NCBI GenBank assembly: GCA_022432975.1
Contig: CM039502.1
Location: 22,776,383 to 22,840,382 of the forward strand
DNA length: 64,000 nucleotides
Source: Begonia masoniana
Lineage: Eukaryota > Streptophyta > Magnoliopsida > Cucurbitales > Begoniaceae
Reading direction: 5' to 3'
Each line of letters opens with the position of its first letter. The first letter of the stretch is position 1. The notes under the pieces were generated by a model. That model searched no databases and was not told where the DNA came from. It was given only the letters and a program-made list of their open reading frames with translations. The position numbers and the translations under genes were made by a program. This document shows, one piece after another, positions 1 to 11,960 of this stretch.

Positions 1-1
1 A

Positions 2-82
2 GCGACTTGGGAGCGCCAAATGGATATGATGGACAAATATCCAGAGTTGTTCAGGTATGAAATTTTGGGGACAAAATTTTAA
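2..82 (+). pseudogene. Element A: 3' end of pol (chromodomain tail)
   Basis: The window opens inside the last 26 codons of a Ty3/gypsy polyprotein on the + strand. The peptide starts ATWERQMDMMDKYPELF and ends at TAA (80-82). This is the usual end of the chromodomain of Tekay/Del chromoviruses and matches the ends of the polyproteins of B, G, J and N in this window. The chromodomain is thought to steer integrase to heterochromatin. The rest of the gene lies to the left of the window, so whether A is intact cannot be judged. A polypurine tract and the 3' LTR follow directly. Confidence 0.85.
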
Positions 83-97
83 ATAAGGAGGGAAGGA
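81..97 (+). other. Polypurine tract of element A
   Basis: A purine-rich stretch (AAATAAGGAGGGAAGGA) lies directly before TGTAACACCC, the first bases of the LTR. This is the plus-strand priming site for reverse transcription and fixes both the orientation (+) and the LTR start. Confidence 0.8.
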
Positions 98-1629
98 TGT
101 AACACCCGAGTTTTTCGGGTTTTACGCTCCAAGGGTATTTTTCATAAATAAGGAATATAGGACCGTCTAACGAGCATGAGGTGTATTTAGTGTCCTAAGG
201 GTTTATGGGAATTTTTAGAAGAATAAGTAAATTTTTAGAAAAACCATATCGATAGTGTAACGTTAGAGTTCCGTTTGTAGCCCTATAATGTTTTAATTCA
301 TAAAAAAAATAGTAAACAAGGCACAATTTGCAAACGGTTAGCCTCGTTAGAACCCTAAGAATAAGTTGGAATATTTGGAGGAATAAGGGAGTTTCGAAAA
401 AAACAAACTGATAGCGGAGAAGTGAACAACTTAAAGGAATTGAACTAAGGGCAAAATGGTAATTTAGGAAGTCAAAATTTTATAAAACCAAAACTCCTCA
501 TTTTTCCTTTCATTTTCCCTCCTCTCCAACGTGAGCCCCTCACGATTTTCTTCCCTCCTTCACCATCCCTCCAACGATCGATCCTCTCCTTCTATTCCGG
601 TGTTTTCTCTTCGTGTTTTCTTCTCCAAATCAACGCTCTAGGTAAGTTCTATGCTTTGGCATAGTTTAGTTGATGTTTTAGGGTTAGTTGTGATTTAGGG
701 TTTAGTGTAAAATTTCTAGATTTATGATAAATCAAAAGGGTAGCGATTTTGTAACTCATTGATGATGTTTTGGTTGTTATTTAGGTTGGTAGAGTGAATT
801 AATGGTGTGGGTGAATATTTATGGTTAAGTTTTGGTGGTTGGAGGTTAGTAAAACACCATTAATAGAGTTAAGTAGTTGGTGAGCACATTGTGCTCGACG
901 AAATGCCCGAATGAAGTGAATATGAGTTTTAAGAAAAATAGTCTTAGCTCGGGTTTTGGTTTAGTTTTGAAATTTACGAATTGAATCGATACTAATGACA
1001 TGTTACGAAAATGTCTTAGGTGACCCAAGCTCTCAAAGGACGGTGCTCGGCATAGTTAGGATTCTAGGTAAGTGGTGTTAGGTTTCTGGCTCCTAAAGCC
1101 CTACATTATGTCGATGTTAGGAACTAAATGTCTTAATGATGTTTTCATGATTTTGAGATTCTAAAGAGTCGGGTAGACTATGACGTTTCCTATGAGTAGT
1201 TGGTTAGGTTCGTTTATACACGTCATGAATGTTTGAATGATTGATTTGTAGTACTATTCCTCATGTATCATGTTTGCTCTTTTAAGATTTAATGATATGT
1301 TTGTGCATTCACGTTTTCAAGTAAACGAAGCAAAGTAATGTAAAGTCGGAGGATGAGTAGGGCACAGTATACATTAATGGCAACTCATGGCACGATATTA
1401 CGTTAATGGCAACTCATGGCACGGTATTACGTTAATGGCAACTCATGGCAAGTGTTTTGGTCTACAGGGTAGACGAGGTGGTGCCTTTGCCTACTCATGC
1501 CTAATGATATATATGTATAAGCTATGTGAAGTGAATAAATGATATATGTACATGTTTTGAAAAACCATGCATTAGTTATACTCATGTCTTAGTGCACCTC
1601 TTTACTAAGCATTAGGCTTAATGTGTTAT
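98..1629 (+). repeat. Element A 3' LTR, first segment (interrupted by B)
   Basis: The LTR starts TGTAACACCCGAGTTTTTCG. A TATA box (TATAAAA, 481-487) is followed by a pyrimidine-rich leader without ATG and a splice-donor-like CTCTAG|GTAAGT near 640. A 48-nt micro-exon sits at 1020-1067. Around 1378-1450 there are about three copies of a roughly 27-bp minisatellite (GGCAACTCATGGCACG...TTACGTTAAT). The LTR is broken at 1629/1630 by element B and resumes near 11026, where the sequence continues into the conserved ATGATGTAG|GTGA acceptor-like site. The start of element I (31098) belongs to the same LTR family. Confidence 0.85.
1020..1067 (+). other. LTR micro-exon candidate, element A
   Basis: This 48-nt block is bounded by ATGTCTTAG on the left and GTAAGTGG on the right, which fit plant 3' and 5' splice-site consensus. 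Read with its first two bases completing a codon, it has no stop and runs into the acidic exon at 11043-11089 in frame. The same block occurs at the same place in all the Tekay-like LTRs here (see the entries for B, C, D, F, G, J, L, M). Splicing is inferred from sequence only. Confidence 0.4.
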
Positions 1630-4014
1630 TGTAACGACCCCGGCCAGGAGCCGTCACGTGTTCATAATCTTTCATTGATCGTTCGCTTGACTTTTACTAT
1701 TATTACATCTTTTCTATTTCTCGACAGACATTCACATTTGCATAATATATATATTTATTTATTATTTAAACTGGAAACAGAGACGTAGAACCATCAAGGG
1801 AGACGAATCCTCTCGTGCTCGATTTCCCTACACCTCGTCGGCTCAAACTCTCGCAGAGTCGAGCGACTAGGCTCGGTCATCGGTTTCTTAACAAATTCGG
1901 GCAAGGAAGGAATGCCCTCAACTCTCTTAACATGATTCTACTCGGGTTTGCATGGGTTGCATGTGTTGGCAACCCTCAGAAATTTCATCGTCCGGTCATC
2001 ACGTGCCTTACGCGTGACTCGCTTAACACCGCCTAAAAGGAGACATCTTCCGGTGGGCACGTGGGCCTCACGTGCTCAATTAAAACATCATCCGGTGACA
2101 TCCACCGGTCACTAGACGATAAAATAACATTTACAACTTCCGGTCGCTAAACGACAAAACACATTCTACATCTACCAGTGACTAAACGACAAAACACATT
2201 CTGCATCTACCGGTGACTAAACGACAAAACACATTCTGCATCTACCGGTGACGTCATCCGGAAGACTAAATCATCAAACTACTATCATTCGGCATCTGCC
2301 GATGACGTCAGCCGGAAGACTACCTCATCCAGCTTCCATCTTACGGTAGAAAACACTAAATCATCAAATGACACCTTCCAACAGAAAGAACCACAACTCA
2401 TTCAGAATGCATATAGCGGAAGACTTAAGCTACAGATCATTTATAAATCTATATAATCATTCCCTGACTCAGTGATCAACTAGACGGTCTCAAGGCTCAA
2501 CATTATAAAATAATCTCACCCTACTTTAACTACCATATCCTTTATTATACTGAAACAAAATAGCATTAACCAGGGGTCATAAATCGCCTTTCCAGTCCTG
2601 CACTGTCATTTTGAGCTTCCTCCAGCAACCAGCCTTAAGCATCCTCTTTGAACAAAGTATCCTCACCTGAACCTTCTTCACCTACACCATAAGGTTCAAC
2701 TATAAGCCTAATGCTTAGTAAGGAATGCATGCTGATAGATATACATGAGTGCACAAATTAGAGAACACAAGTTCATAAACCTTTCTTCATTCATGTTCAT
2801 TTTCATTACTTACATGGCATGTATTAAGGCAGGAAACGAGGGAGAAGGGCAGGGGTACTTAGTCATTTGCCTATCGCGGCAATCATAGTAACGACTTGCT
2901 CGGCCTCCACCAGTGGGAGAATTCGCGAGCCATACATGTCATCAACTCGGCCTCCACCAGTGGGAGAATCCGCGAGCCATAATAATCATTAACTCGGCCT
3001 CCACCGGTAGGAGGATTCGCGAGCCATTCATATCATAGTCTTTTCCTCCGCTCTGCACTTAATCATGGTTACATTTGCTCTTCATGTTCTTAACTTAATC
3101 ATAAACGTGGACATAATGCATAGACATGAAGTTCACAGAGAAAAGTCATACCATAAAGACAAACAAAACATCCCGTAGCTTAACATCTTCGTACACAAAT
3201 TCTTCATATCATGGAAATAACTAATCATAATCAACAGACTAACATCTCAATGATTTCCTAATACCCTTGCGGTGTAGGGCCCTAGTGGCCGGAAATCTTA
3301 ATACATTCACTTACCTGGTTTCCTTAGCAATCCGAGCTTCTTCCCTTTAAACTTCTTCACCTAAAACATGTACATTACAGTAGTTAAAACAAAGGTCCTA
3401 ATAGTTCTATTCATAAATCGTCCTAGGACTCTAATAGCTAAGGTTACTCCGAATCCTCTGTTTGACACACTGCAGTCTGAAATCTGAAACTAGGTGGACA
3501 GGTTTTACCATTGATTAAATCCGAGTTGGTTACTTTGAAATGTTCAGAATCGATTTGGGATGACATTTCTACTCTCAGACTTAAAAGGGTCTTAAACTAC
3601 TCGGCCACTGCTAAGAAAATTCCGAACTCAAATGCCGAGCTGAGAGCAGAACTTTAATCACTAATAAATGACTACATTGTCCATTTCATACCTCGGGTGC
3701 GGATTTGCAGAGGAAAGTAGGCTGAAACCAGCCGTCAGCAAGGGAAGATTCTGGTAGCCGAGAGCAAAAGCTTGGGAGAGAAGGAATCGCCGAGAGGGAA
3801 TGTCGGCTACAGTGGTAATAAAATGAGGTTTAAGGTTTCCATTTTCTATTTATACTCAACCCATCAATCTTAATTACAAAACTGCCACCCAACCTAGTTT
3901 TACTCTACTTGTAATAAATTTGTCTTAACATTAAATTTAAATCATAAAGGTTAAATAAGAGGGTGACAATGAAAATGGTCAGAAAATCACCTGGCCGAAA
4001 TGTCGGGTGTTACA
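1630..4014 (-). repeat. Element B 3' LTR
   Basis: On the + strand this LTR reads TGTAACGACCCCGGCCAGG ... GGGTGTTACA. In element orientation it has a TATA box (GTATAAATAG, on the + strand near 3846-3855), a donor-like CCCGAG|GTATGA, the micro-exon, an acidic exon, and a minisatellite at 2895-3030 made of three copies of a roughly 55-bp unit (ACTCGGCCTCCACCAGTGGG...CGCGAGCCAT). Near its 3' end (2050-2350 on the + strand) is an array of short CCGGTGAC/GTCACCGG inverted motifs, some containing the palindrome TGACGTCA. Confidence 0.9.
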
Positions 4015-4031
4015 TCCACCCCTCCTTAAAC
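4015..4031 (-). other. Polypurine tract of element B
   Basis: On the minus strand GTTTAAGGAGGGGTGGA lies directly before the LTR start TGTAACACCC, after the pol stop at 4056. This is the plus-strand primer site. Confidence 0.8.
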
Positions 4032-4055
4032 AAAATTTTCGTCCTCGAAAATTGC

Positions 4056-7000
4056 TCAAGCAAATAACTCTGGATAATTGTCCAACATCTCCTGCTGTCT
4101 TTCCCATGTGGCTTCTTCAATGCCGTGATTCGTCCATAAAACTTTCACCAATGGAATCTCTTTGTTTCTCAGAATCTTGATTGTATATTCCAAAATCTGT
4201 ATTGGTTTCTCCTCATACTCCAGTGTCGGCTCTAAACCAATATCTGATGGCTGGATGACTTGCATTGGATCACGCATGCACTTCCTTAACATTGACACAT
4301 GGAAGACATTATGAACTTTATCCAATGATGGAGGCAGTTGCAGTCTGTAAGCTGTACTCCCGACTTTTGCCAAGACAGGGAAGGGTCCAATAAATCTCGG
4401 ATTAAGTTTTCCTTTCTTGCCAAATCTTAAGACTCCCTTAAATGGTGACACCTTTAAGAATACCTCATCTCCTACTGCAAACTCGAGTTCCCTCATCCTT
4501 TGATCTGCATAACACTTCTGTCGGCTTTGTGCAGTCATCATTCTTTTTCGAATAGTGGCAATCTTATCTTACATTTGCTGCAGAATATCGGGTCCAAGAA
4601 GTTTTGTTTCGCCAACCTCGTCCCAGTAAAGAGGTGACCTACATTTCCTACCATACAGTGCTTCATAGGGTGCCATACCAATGGTGGACTGATAACTGTT
4701 ATTGTAGGAGAACTCAACTAGCGGTAAATGTCTACTCCAAGTTGTCTGAAAGTCAAGTACACATGCTCTCAACATATCTTCGAGTATTTGAATAGTCCTT
4801 TCTGATTGGCCATCGGTCTGTGGGTTAAAAGCCGTGCTGAAAGATAACTTTGTACCTAATGTGCCTTGCAAACCCTTCCAGAATCGAGAGGTAAACCTGG
4901 GGTCACGGTCAGAAACAATGGATACCGGGATTCCATGCAACCTAATAATTTCCTGAACATAGAGATCAGCAAATTGGTCCATCGTATAGGTGGTCCTCAC
5001 AGGTAAGAAATGGGCTGATTTTGTCATCCTATCAACCACAACCCAAATACAATCATGCCCTTTTGTCGTCTTAGGTAGTCCTACTACGAAATCCATAGCT
5101 ATGTGTTCCCACTTCCATTCGGGAATAGGCAACGGCTGAAGAGTACCTCCTGGACGTTGGTGCTCGGCTTTGACTTGTTGGCATACTAAACAGGACTCTA
5201 CATACTTAGCAACATCCCTTTTTAGGTTAGGCCACCAGTACAGTAACTTCAGGTCTCGGTACATCTTGGTGCAGCCAGGATGTACAGAAAAGGAAGAGGA
5301 GTGCGCCTCAGCCAAGATCAACTTACGCAATTCCACATCATTAGGAATGCACCACCGATTCCTAAACCTCAGGATTCCATCCTTGGAGAGACTGAACTCG
5401 AAGGTGGTGTCTTTCAACTTATTCATCATGCTGATATTTTCCTCTGAATCCCTCTGTTGCGCATCCTTGATCTTTTCCAAAATTGTTGGTTGAATAGTTA
5501 ACTCAGTGAGCAAGATTGATAACTCTGGAACTATCTCCAACCCAAACTTCTGAACTTCTGTTCTCAAAGGTATAGACATGGTTGAAACCACGGGCTGCAT
5601 TGTTGTTGACATCCTACTCAATGCATCGGCTACAGAGTTAGCCTTCCCCGGGTGATACTTGATCTCAAAATCGTAGTCCTTGACAAATTCCAACCAACGT
5701 CTCTGTCTCATGTTCAACTCCTTCTGTGTGAAGAGGTACTTTAGGCTTTTATGGTCAGAAAACACTTCACATTGCTGTCCATATAAATAGTGTCTCCAAG
5801 TCTTCAAAGCAAAAACAACAGCAGCTAATTCTAGATCATGGGTGGGGTAATTTTGCTCGTAATTCTTTAGCTGCCTAGAAGCATACGCTATAACTTTACC
5901 CTCTTGCATCAGGACACAACCTAAACCAACTTTAGACGCATCGCAGTAAACACTAAATTTTCCTTCTTCGGTTGGGAGGGTCAAAACAGGGGCTGTCGTT
6001 AACTTCAGTTTCAATACCCGAAAGCTATCTTCACAGGCTTCGGTCCAAGAATACTTAATGTCCTTCTTCGTCAAACTCGTCAGGGGTTCAGCTATCATAG
6101 AAAATCCCTTGATGAATTTTCTGTAATAGCCTGCCAATCCAAGGAAGCTGCGGACTTCACTGGCATTCTTTGGTTGTGGCCAATCCTTTACTGCCTGAAT
6201 TTTGGTCGGCTCCACTGATATTCCATTAGCAGAAACTACATGGCCAAGGAAATTAACTTTGTCCAACCAAAATTCACACTTAGACAATTTGGCATAAAGC
6301 TGGTGCTCCTTCAATGTTGTCAAAACTACTCTTAAATGTTCTGCATGGTCAGCTTCAGTCCGTGAGTATATCAGGATATCGTCTATAAACACAATTACAA
6401 ATTTGTCCAAGTACCCCCGAAAAACTCGATTCATTAAGTCCATAAAGGCTACAGGGGCATTTGTCAATCCAAATGACATGACCGAGAATTCATAATGTCC
6501 ATAGCGGGTTCTGAAGGCTGTCTTTGGTATATCTCCTTCCTTAACCTTCAGTTGGTAGTAACCCAAACGTAAATCTATCTTTGAAAATACCTTAGCTCCT
6601 TGCAATTGGTCAAACAAATCATCAATCCTAGGTAAGGGGTACCTATTCTTGATTGTCAACTTATTTAGTTTCCTGTAGTCTATGCACATTCTAAGAGAAC
6701 CATCTTTCTTCCTTACAAACAAGACTGGTGCACCCCAAGGAGAACTGCTGGGGCGAATAAATCCCTTGTCTACCAATTCCTGCAGTTGGACCTTCAATTC
6801 TTTCAACTCAACAGGTGCCATACGGTAAGGATTCTTAGATACAGGTGATGCCTCAGGGTATGTATCAATTACAAATTCTATTTCCCTATCAGGTGGTATA
6901 CCCGGTAAGTCATCCAAGAATGCCTCGGGAAATTCTCGGACTATAGGAATATCTTGTAGCTCAATTTTATTCTTCACCCGATCATCTATTACACTAGCCA

Positions 7001-8477
7001 GGTAGCTCTCACAACCACTTCTCAGCATTCGGTAAATTTCTAGTGAGGATATAATTGGTATCTTACTTATTTTAGGAATAGCTTGGAAGGAATAATGATT
7101 ACCATTTGGGGGTCTAAAATCAACTATTCCAAATCTACAACTTATCGTGGCATGATGTCTAAATAACCAATCCATCCCTAATATCACTTCATACCCTTTT
7201 ATGTCAATGACAATTAATTCCGCATAGAGATTCTTATCCCCTAAGGACACGACGTCACCCTTAACAATCTGTTCTGAATGTAGGGACTTCCCTGATGGTA
7301 ACATAACACTATATGACCTTTCAGCTGGTAAAGATCCTATGTTATGATTGTATACAAACAAGGTTGATATAAACAAGTGTGTGGCCCCTGTATCTATAAG
7401 TGTATAAGCAGCAAAACCACAGATCATGATAGTACCTGATATGACTGTATGCTGAACAGCTCCCTCATCTTCCATCAACGCATACACTCTGGGTACAACT
7501 CTTGCACGATTCGGGTCTGGCGGCATGGGGCAGTCTCTGACTAAGTGTCCGGTCTTATCACACCTGAAACAGCGGCCAGAAAGCAACTTGCACTCACCAG
7601 GGTGGTTCTTCTGACATGTAGGGCATAGAGGTGCCAGAGGTCTCTTTCCCTTTCCCTGGTCACCATTCTGGTTGAGGGGCCTCTTTATTCCCTGCTGTTG
7701 TTGCTGTGGTCCCCTGTTCTGTCGCGGCTGCCAACCTTTGTTCTGACATGGTGGCGGCTGAATGTCCTTCATGAGTTTCTTTGGCTGTTCGCGCTGTGCA
7801 TATGCTGTCATTTTTGCCTCTTCCAGCTCCAAGGCCTTAGCCGTCACTTCACCATAAGGTACATTATGTATCCCAGCAGTCTTCACTTTCATGTACAGAC
7901 TTGGCTTCAGTCCTTGAACAAATTGGTAAATCTTGTCTTCCTCATCCTCAATCATACGGGGAGCAAACCGTGATAAGGCATCAAATTCGCATATGTAATC
8001 CGTCACAGAGCCAGTTTGTCGTAGGTTCATGAACTCCTTCTTCTTGTTGGCCCGAACAGTCCTATTAAAGTACTTGTCAAAGAAGGCAGTCTTGAACATC
8101 CCCCAGGTCATGGTTTCGGCATTAGCGGTGTTCTGGATCGAGTCCCACCAATGCCTTGCACTTAACTCCAAATGAAAGACAGCATAGGTGACCTTATCCC
8201 CTTCGTCAACCTTTGCATACTTAAACATGTCTTCTATCTTTCGAATCCACTCCTCAGCATGAATAGGATCTGAAACATACCCATTAAACACCGGGGGTCG
8301 AAGCCGGTGAAAGCGTTCACCCCCATGATCATGAGTTGCGTTAGTACTGGAGTTGCCTTGTTTTTCTCTAGCTGTCATCAGTCGTTCTATCTGGTGGGAT
8401 TGGCGCATGACTAACTCGGTCAACTGAGCAATAGCATTGCTATCCTCATTGGTCTCTCTCTGTTGACCTCTAACCAT
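4056..8477 (-). pseudogene. Element B gag-pol polyprotein (one in-frame stop)
   Basis: One reading frame of 1474 codons runs from ATG at 8477 ([13 protein letters not shown]) to TAA at 4056. An upstream in-frame ATG at 8531 lies before the acceptor-like site and is less likely. Domain order: gag with an RLRPPVFNG core; an atypical [12 protein letters not shown] plus a canonical CCHC knuckle ([14 protein letters not shown], near 7560); aspartic protease (LIDTGATH, near 7390); reverse transcriptase ([10 protein letters not shown], near 6380); RNase H ([10 protein letters not shown], near 5940); integrase with a [11 protein letters not shown] zinc finger (near 5180), catalytic MDFVVGLP and SDRDPRF, and [10 protein letters not shown]; chromodomain (near 4080-4230). 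The only visible defect is TAA at 4569-4571 within integrase, in the same frame on both sides. This would truncate the protein unless it is a sequencing error. Confidence 0.93.
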
Positions 8478-8487
8478 TTTGGGATTC

Positions 8488-8549
8488 CTAGACAAATCAT
8501 TACAGGTATAACTTAACTTAATGACATACATGAAATCATAAATACTTAC
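8488..8549 (-). other. Candidate 62-nt leader intron, element B
   Basis: In element orientation the leader downstream of the primer site reads CAGCAACT|GTAAGTATTT, and 62 nt later GATTTGTCTAG|GAATCCCAAAATGG with the gag ATG. Donor and acceptor sit at matching places in G (29983 to 29922) and J (34065-34127), and E and N keep recognisable versions. The length is at or below the usual lower limit for plant introns, so a structured leader is an alternative. Confidence 0.35.
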
Positions 8550-8623
8550 AGTTGCTGAGGTGTGCTCAAGTGACAGTCAGTGCTGGAAGGCAGTCTGCAG
8601 AATCGGTTTTAGAACCTGGTTTT

Positions 8624-8636
8624 GCCTTTGATACCA
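8624..8636 (-). other. Primer-binding site of element B
   Basis: The minus strand reads TGGTATCAAAGGC a few bases inside the 5' LTR (8641). It pairs with the 3' end of plant initiator-Met tRNA, the usual primer of plant Ty3/gypsy elements, with a mismatch or two against TGGTATCAGAGCC. Confidence 0.8.
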
Positions 8637-9646
8637 TTTTTGTAACGACCCCGGCCAGGAGCCGTCACGTGTTCATAATCTTTCATTGATCGTTCGCTTG
8701 ACTTTTACTATTATTACATCTTTTCTATTTCTCGACAGACATTCACATTTGCATAATATATATATATATTTATTATTTAAACTGGAAACAGAGACGTAGA
8801 ACCATCAAGGGAGACAAATCCTCTGGTGCTCGATTTCCCTACACCTCGTCGGCTCAAACTCTCGCAGAGTCGAGCGACTAGGCTCGGTCATCGGTTTCTT
8901 GACAAATTCGGGCAAGGAAGGAATGCCCTCAACTCTCTTAACATGATTCTACTCGGGTTTGCATGGGTTGCATGTGTTGGCAACCCTCAGAAATTTCATC
9001 GTCCGGTCATCACGTGCATTACGCGTGACTCGCTTAACACCGCCTAAAAGGAGACATCTTCCAGTGGGCACGTGGGTCTCGCGTGCTCAATTAAAACATC
9101 ATCCGGTGACATCCACCGGTCACTAGACGACAAAATAACATTTACAACTTCCGGTCGCTAAACGACAAAACACATTCTACATCTACCGGTGACTAAACGA
9201 CAAAACACATTCTGCATCTACCGGTGACTAAAAGACAAAACACATTCTGCATCTACCGGTGACGTCATCCTGGAAGACTAAATCATCAAACTACTATCAT
9301 TCGGCATCTGCCGATGACGTCAGCCGGAAGACTACCTCATCCAGCTTCCATCTTACGGTAGAAAACACTAAATCATCAAATGACACCTTCCAACAGAAAG
9401 AACCACAACTCATTCAGAATGCATATAGCGGAAGACTTAAGCTACAGATCATTTATAAATCTATATAATCATTCCCTGACTCAGTGATCAACTAGACGGT
9501 CTCAAGGCTCAACATTATAAAATAATCTCACCCTACTTTAACTACCATATCCTTTATTATACTGAAACAAAAGAGCATTAACCAGGGGTCATAAATCGCC
9601 TTTCCAGTCCTGCACTGTCATTTTGAGCTTCCTCCAGCAACCAGCC

Positions 9647-10371
9647 TTAAGCATCCTCTTTGAACAAAGTATCCTCACCTGAACCTTCTTCACCTACACC
9701 ATAAGGTTCAACTATAAGCCTAATGCTTAGTAAGGAATGCATGCTGACAGATATTCATGAGTGCACAAATTAGAGAACACAAGTTCATAAACCTTTCTTC
9801 ATTCATGTTCATTTTCATTATTTACATGGCATGTATTAAGGTAGGAAACGAGGGAGAAGGGCAGGGGTTCTTAGTCATTTGCCTATCGCGGCAATCATAG
9901 TAACGACTTGCTCGGCCTCCACCAGTGGGAGAATTCGCGAGCCATACATGTCATCAACTCAGCCTCCACCAGTGGGAGAATCCGCGAGCCATAATAATCA
10001 TTAACTCGGCCTCCACCGGTAGGAGGATTCGCGAGCCATTCATATCATAGTCTTTTCCCCCGCTCTGCACTTAATCATGGTTACATTTTCTCTTCATGTT
10101 CTTAACTTAATCATAAACGTGGACATAATGCATAGACATGAAGTTCACAGAGAAAAGTCATACCATAAAGACAAACAAAACATCCCGTAGCTTAACATCT
10201 TCGTACACAAATTCTTCATACATGGAAATAACTAATCATAATCAACAGACTAACATCTCAATGATTTCCTAATACCCTTGCGGTGTAGGGCCCTAGTGGC
10301 CGGAAATCTTAATACATTCACTTACCTGGTTTCCTTAGCAATCCGAGCTTCTTCCCTTTAAACTTCTTCAC
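9647..10371 (-). other. LTR micro-exon and acidic exon, element B
   Basis: On the minus strand ATGTTTTAG is followed by a 46-nt block (10371-10326) and then GTAAGTGAATG. Further on GGTGTAG is followed by GTGAAGAAGG (from 9693). Joined, the frame is open: the micro-exon reads VKKFKGKKLGLLRKP and the acidic part reads GEEGSGEDTLFKEDA, ending at TAA (9647-9649). The minisatellite lies in the presumed intron between them. The micro-exon is one or two bases off the 45/48-nt size seen in J, D, C, M and A, but element G shares the 46-nt form. Confidence 0.4.
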
Positions 10372-10856
10372 CTAAAACATGTACATTACAGTAGTTAAAA
10401 CAAAGGTCCTAATAGTTCTATTCATAAATCGTCCTAGGACTCTAATAGCTAAGGTTACTCTGAATCCTCTGTTTGACATACTGCAGTCTGAAATCTGAAA
10501 CTAGGTGGACAGGTTTTACCATTGATTAAATCCGAGTTGGTTACTTTGAAATGTTCAGAATCGATTTGGGATGACATTTCTACTCTCAGACTTAAAGGGG
10601 TCTTAAACTACTCTGCCACTGCTAAGAAAATTCCGAACTCAAATGCCGAGCTGAGAGCAGAACTTTAATCACTAATAAATGACTACATTGTCCATTTCAT
10701 ACCTCGGGTGCGGATTTGCAAAGGAAAGCAGACTGAAACCAGCCGTCAGCAAGGGAAGATTCTGGTAGCCGAGAGCAAAAGCTTGGGAGAGAAGGAATCA
10801 CCGAGAGGGAATGTCGGCTACAGTGGTAATAAAATGAGGTTTAAGGTTTCCATTTT

Positions 10857-10866
10857 CTATTTATAC
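10857..10866 (-). promoter_or_regulatory. TATA box in element B 5' LTR
   Basis: The minus strand reads GTATAAATAG about 150 bp inside the LTR. A pyrimidine-rich leader and the donor-like CCCGAG|GTATG follow. The same motif is at 3846-3855 in the 3' LTR and near 25596 in element G. Transcription should start about 30 nt downstream. Confidence 0.55.
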
Positions 10867-11042
10867 TCAACCCATCAATCTTAATTACAAAACTGCCACC
10901 CAACCTAGTTTTACTCTACTTGTAATAAATTTGTCTTAACAATAAATTTAAATCATAAATGTTAAATAAGAGGGTGACAATGAAAATGGTCAGAAAATCA
11001 CCTGGCCGAAATGTCGGGTGTTACCGTTTTCGTATGATGTAG

Positions 11043-11089
11043 GTGACGATGACGAAGGTGAGAAACTTCCTCCTGATGATCAGGCATAG
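11043..11089 (+). other. LTR acidic exon candidate, element A
   Basis: Directly after the acceptor-like TATGATGTAG the sequence begins GTGACGATGACG. With the last G of the micro-exon it reads GDDDEGEKLPPDDQA and stops at TAG (11087-11089). Equivalent acidic, mostly proline-containing short frames follow the same GTGTAG|GTGA site in B, C, D, F, G, J, L and M. Confidence 0.4.
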
Positions 11090-11668
11090 GTGGTCGATGA
11101 GTGGAGCTTGTGGCGACGGGATGTGTTTTGGCTAGGTGCGATGACTCGTGGGAGTGCTCTGAGTCGTTTTGTGGTGAATTAAAAGAATATAGGTTGTTTA
11201 AAAGATTTTAGGGTGTATAGAAAAGTTTGACACTTTGATGATTATAGTGGATAATGGTTTGGAGTAAAGTGTTGTTTTGAATGATTTTGTAAATGAATTC
11301 GTTTTGGAAAAGATTCAAGGATTCAAATGTTTATGGTGATGTTGGTTTGTGGATTTGGTTGGAATGCGTTTGATGATTTTAGGTGTTAAATGGTAGGGAT
11401 ACGTTCGGTTTTAGAATGATCCATGCGGTTTATTTTCATGAATTTTAAACATAGATTCAGGTATGTTTTGAGTCGTCTTTTGTTGGGAGTTTGAAGTATG
11501 GTGAGTCTAATGTGGTTGGGAATGTTTTTGGAAGGTTTAAGGTGAAGAGGAGATGTTAAAAAGGGAAAATTTGGCTAAGTCTAAAAAAGGAGGGAGAAGG
11601 GCGCAGGTGGGCGCGTGGCCAGGCGCTGGTGCGTGCTGGACCAGGCGCGCGCGCCAGGAGGGTGTCCT

Positions 11669-11960
11669 GGCGAACAATCGCCTCAGGTGGCGATTGTTCG
11701 CCACCCCCTCTGGAATTTGGTTGCCAATTCCAGAGGAGGTGGCGATCGTTTGCCACTCGTGGCGAACGATCGCCTTGGTCGCATGCCGTGCGTGCGTGCG
11801 TGCTGGGCGTTAGGCGATCGCTGGGCGTTAGGCGATCGCCTGGGGGATCATACGGGGCGAACGATTGCGCCAAATTGGGCGATCGATCGCCCCTTGATTG
11901 TTTTCTTTTTTTTTTTTTTGGCGACAGATCGCCAGTAAGGAGGGGCGATCAGTCGCCCCT
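11669..11960 (+). repeat. Palindrome cluster in LTR of A
   Basis: Several GC-rich inverted repeats lie close together. The clearest has perfect 14-bp arms, GGCGAACAATCGCC and GGCGATTGTTCGCC, with a 5-bp loop (about 11669-11702). An adjacent hairpin (TCTGGAATT...AATTCCAGA) and repeated GGCGATCG/CGATCGCC units follow. Clusters at the same relative position occur in D, F, J, M and O. Confidence 0.75.

Larger units (their letters stand above)
1630..11025 (-). mobile_element. Element B: near-intact Ty3/gypsy (Tekay-like) retrotransposon
   Basis: B is a complete minus-strand element of about 9.4 kb inserted into the LTR of A. Both LTRs are 2385 bp (1630-4014 and 8641-11025) and differ at about 34 positions by eye (1.4%). 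It has a primer-binding site, a gag-pol frame with a single internal stop, and a polypurine tract. The flanks GTTAT (1625-1629) and GTTTT (11026-11030) look like a target-site duplication with one change; the last base of the right LTR is C where A is expected. The low LTR divergence makes B one of the two youngest elements in the window. Confidence 0.92.
8641..11025 (-). repeat. Element B 5' LTR
   Basis: This is the promoter-bearing LTR of B, nearly identical to 1630-4014. It contains the three-copy minisatellite of about 55 bp (9910-10045), the CCGGTGAC inverted-motif array (9060-9370, with TGACGTCA), and the exon-like blocks described separately. Differences from the 3' LTR are mostly single transitions. 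Confidence 0.9.
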
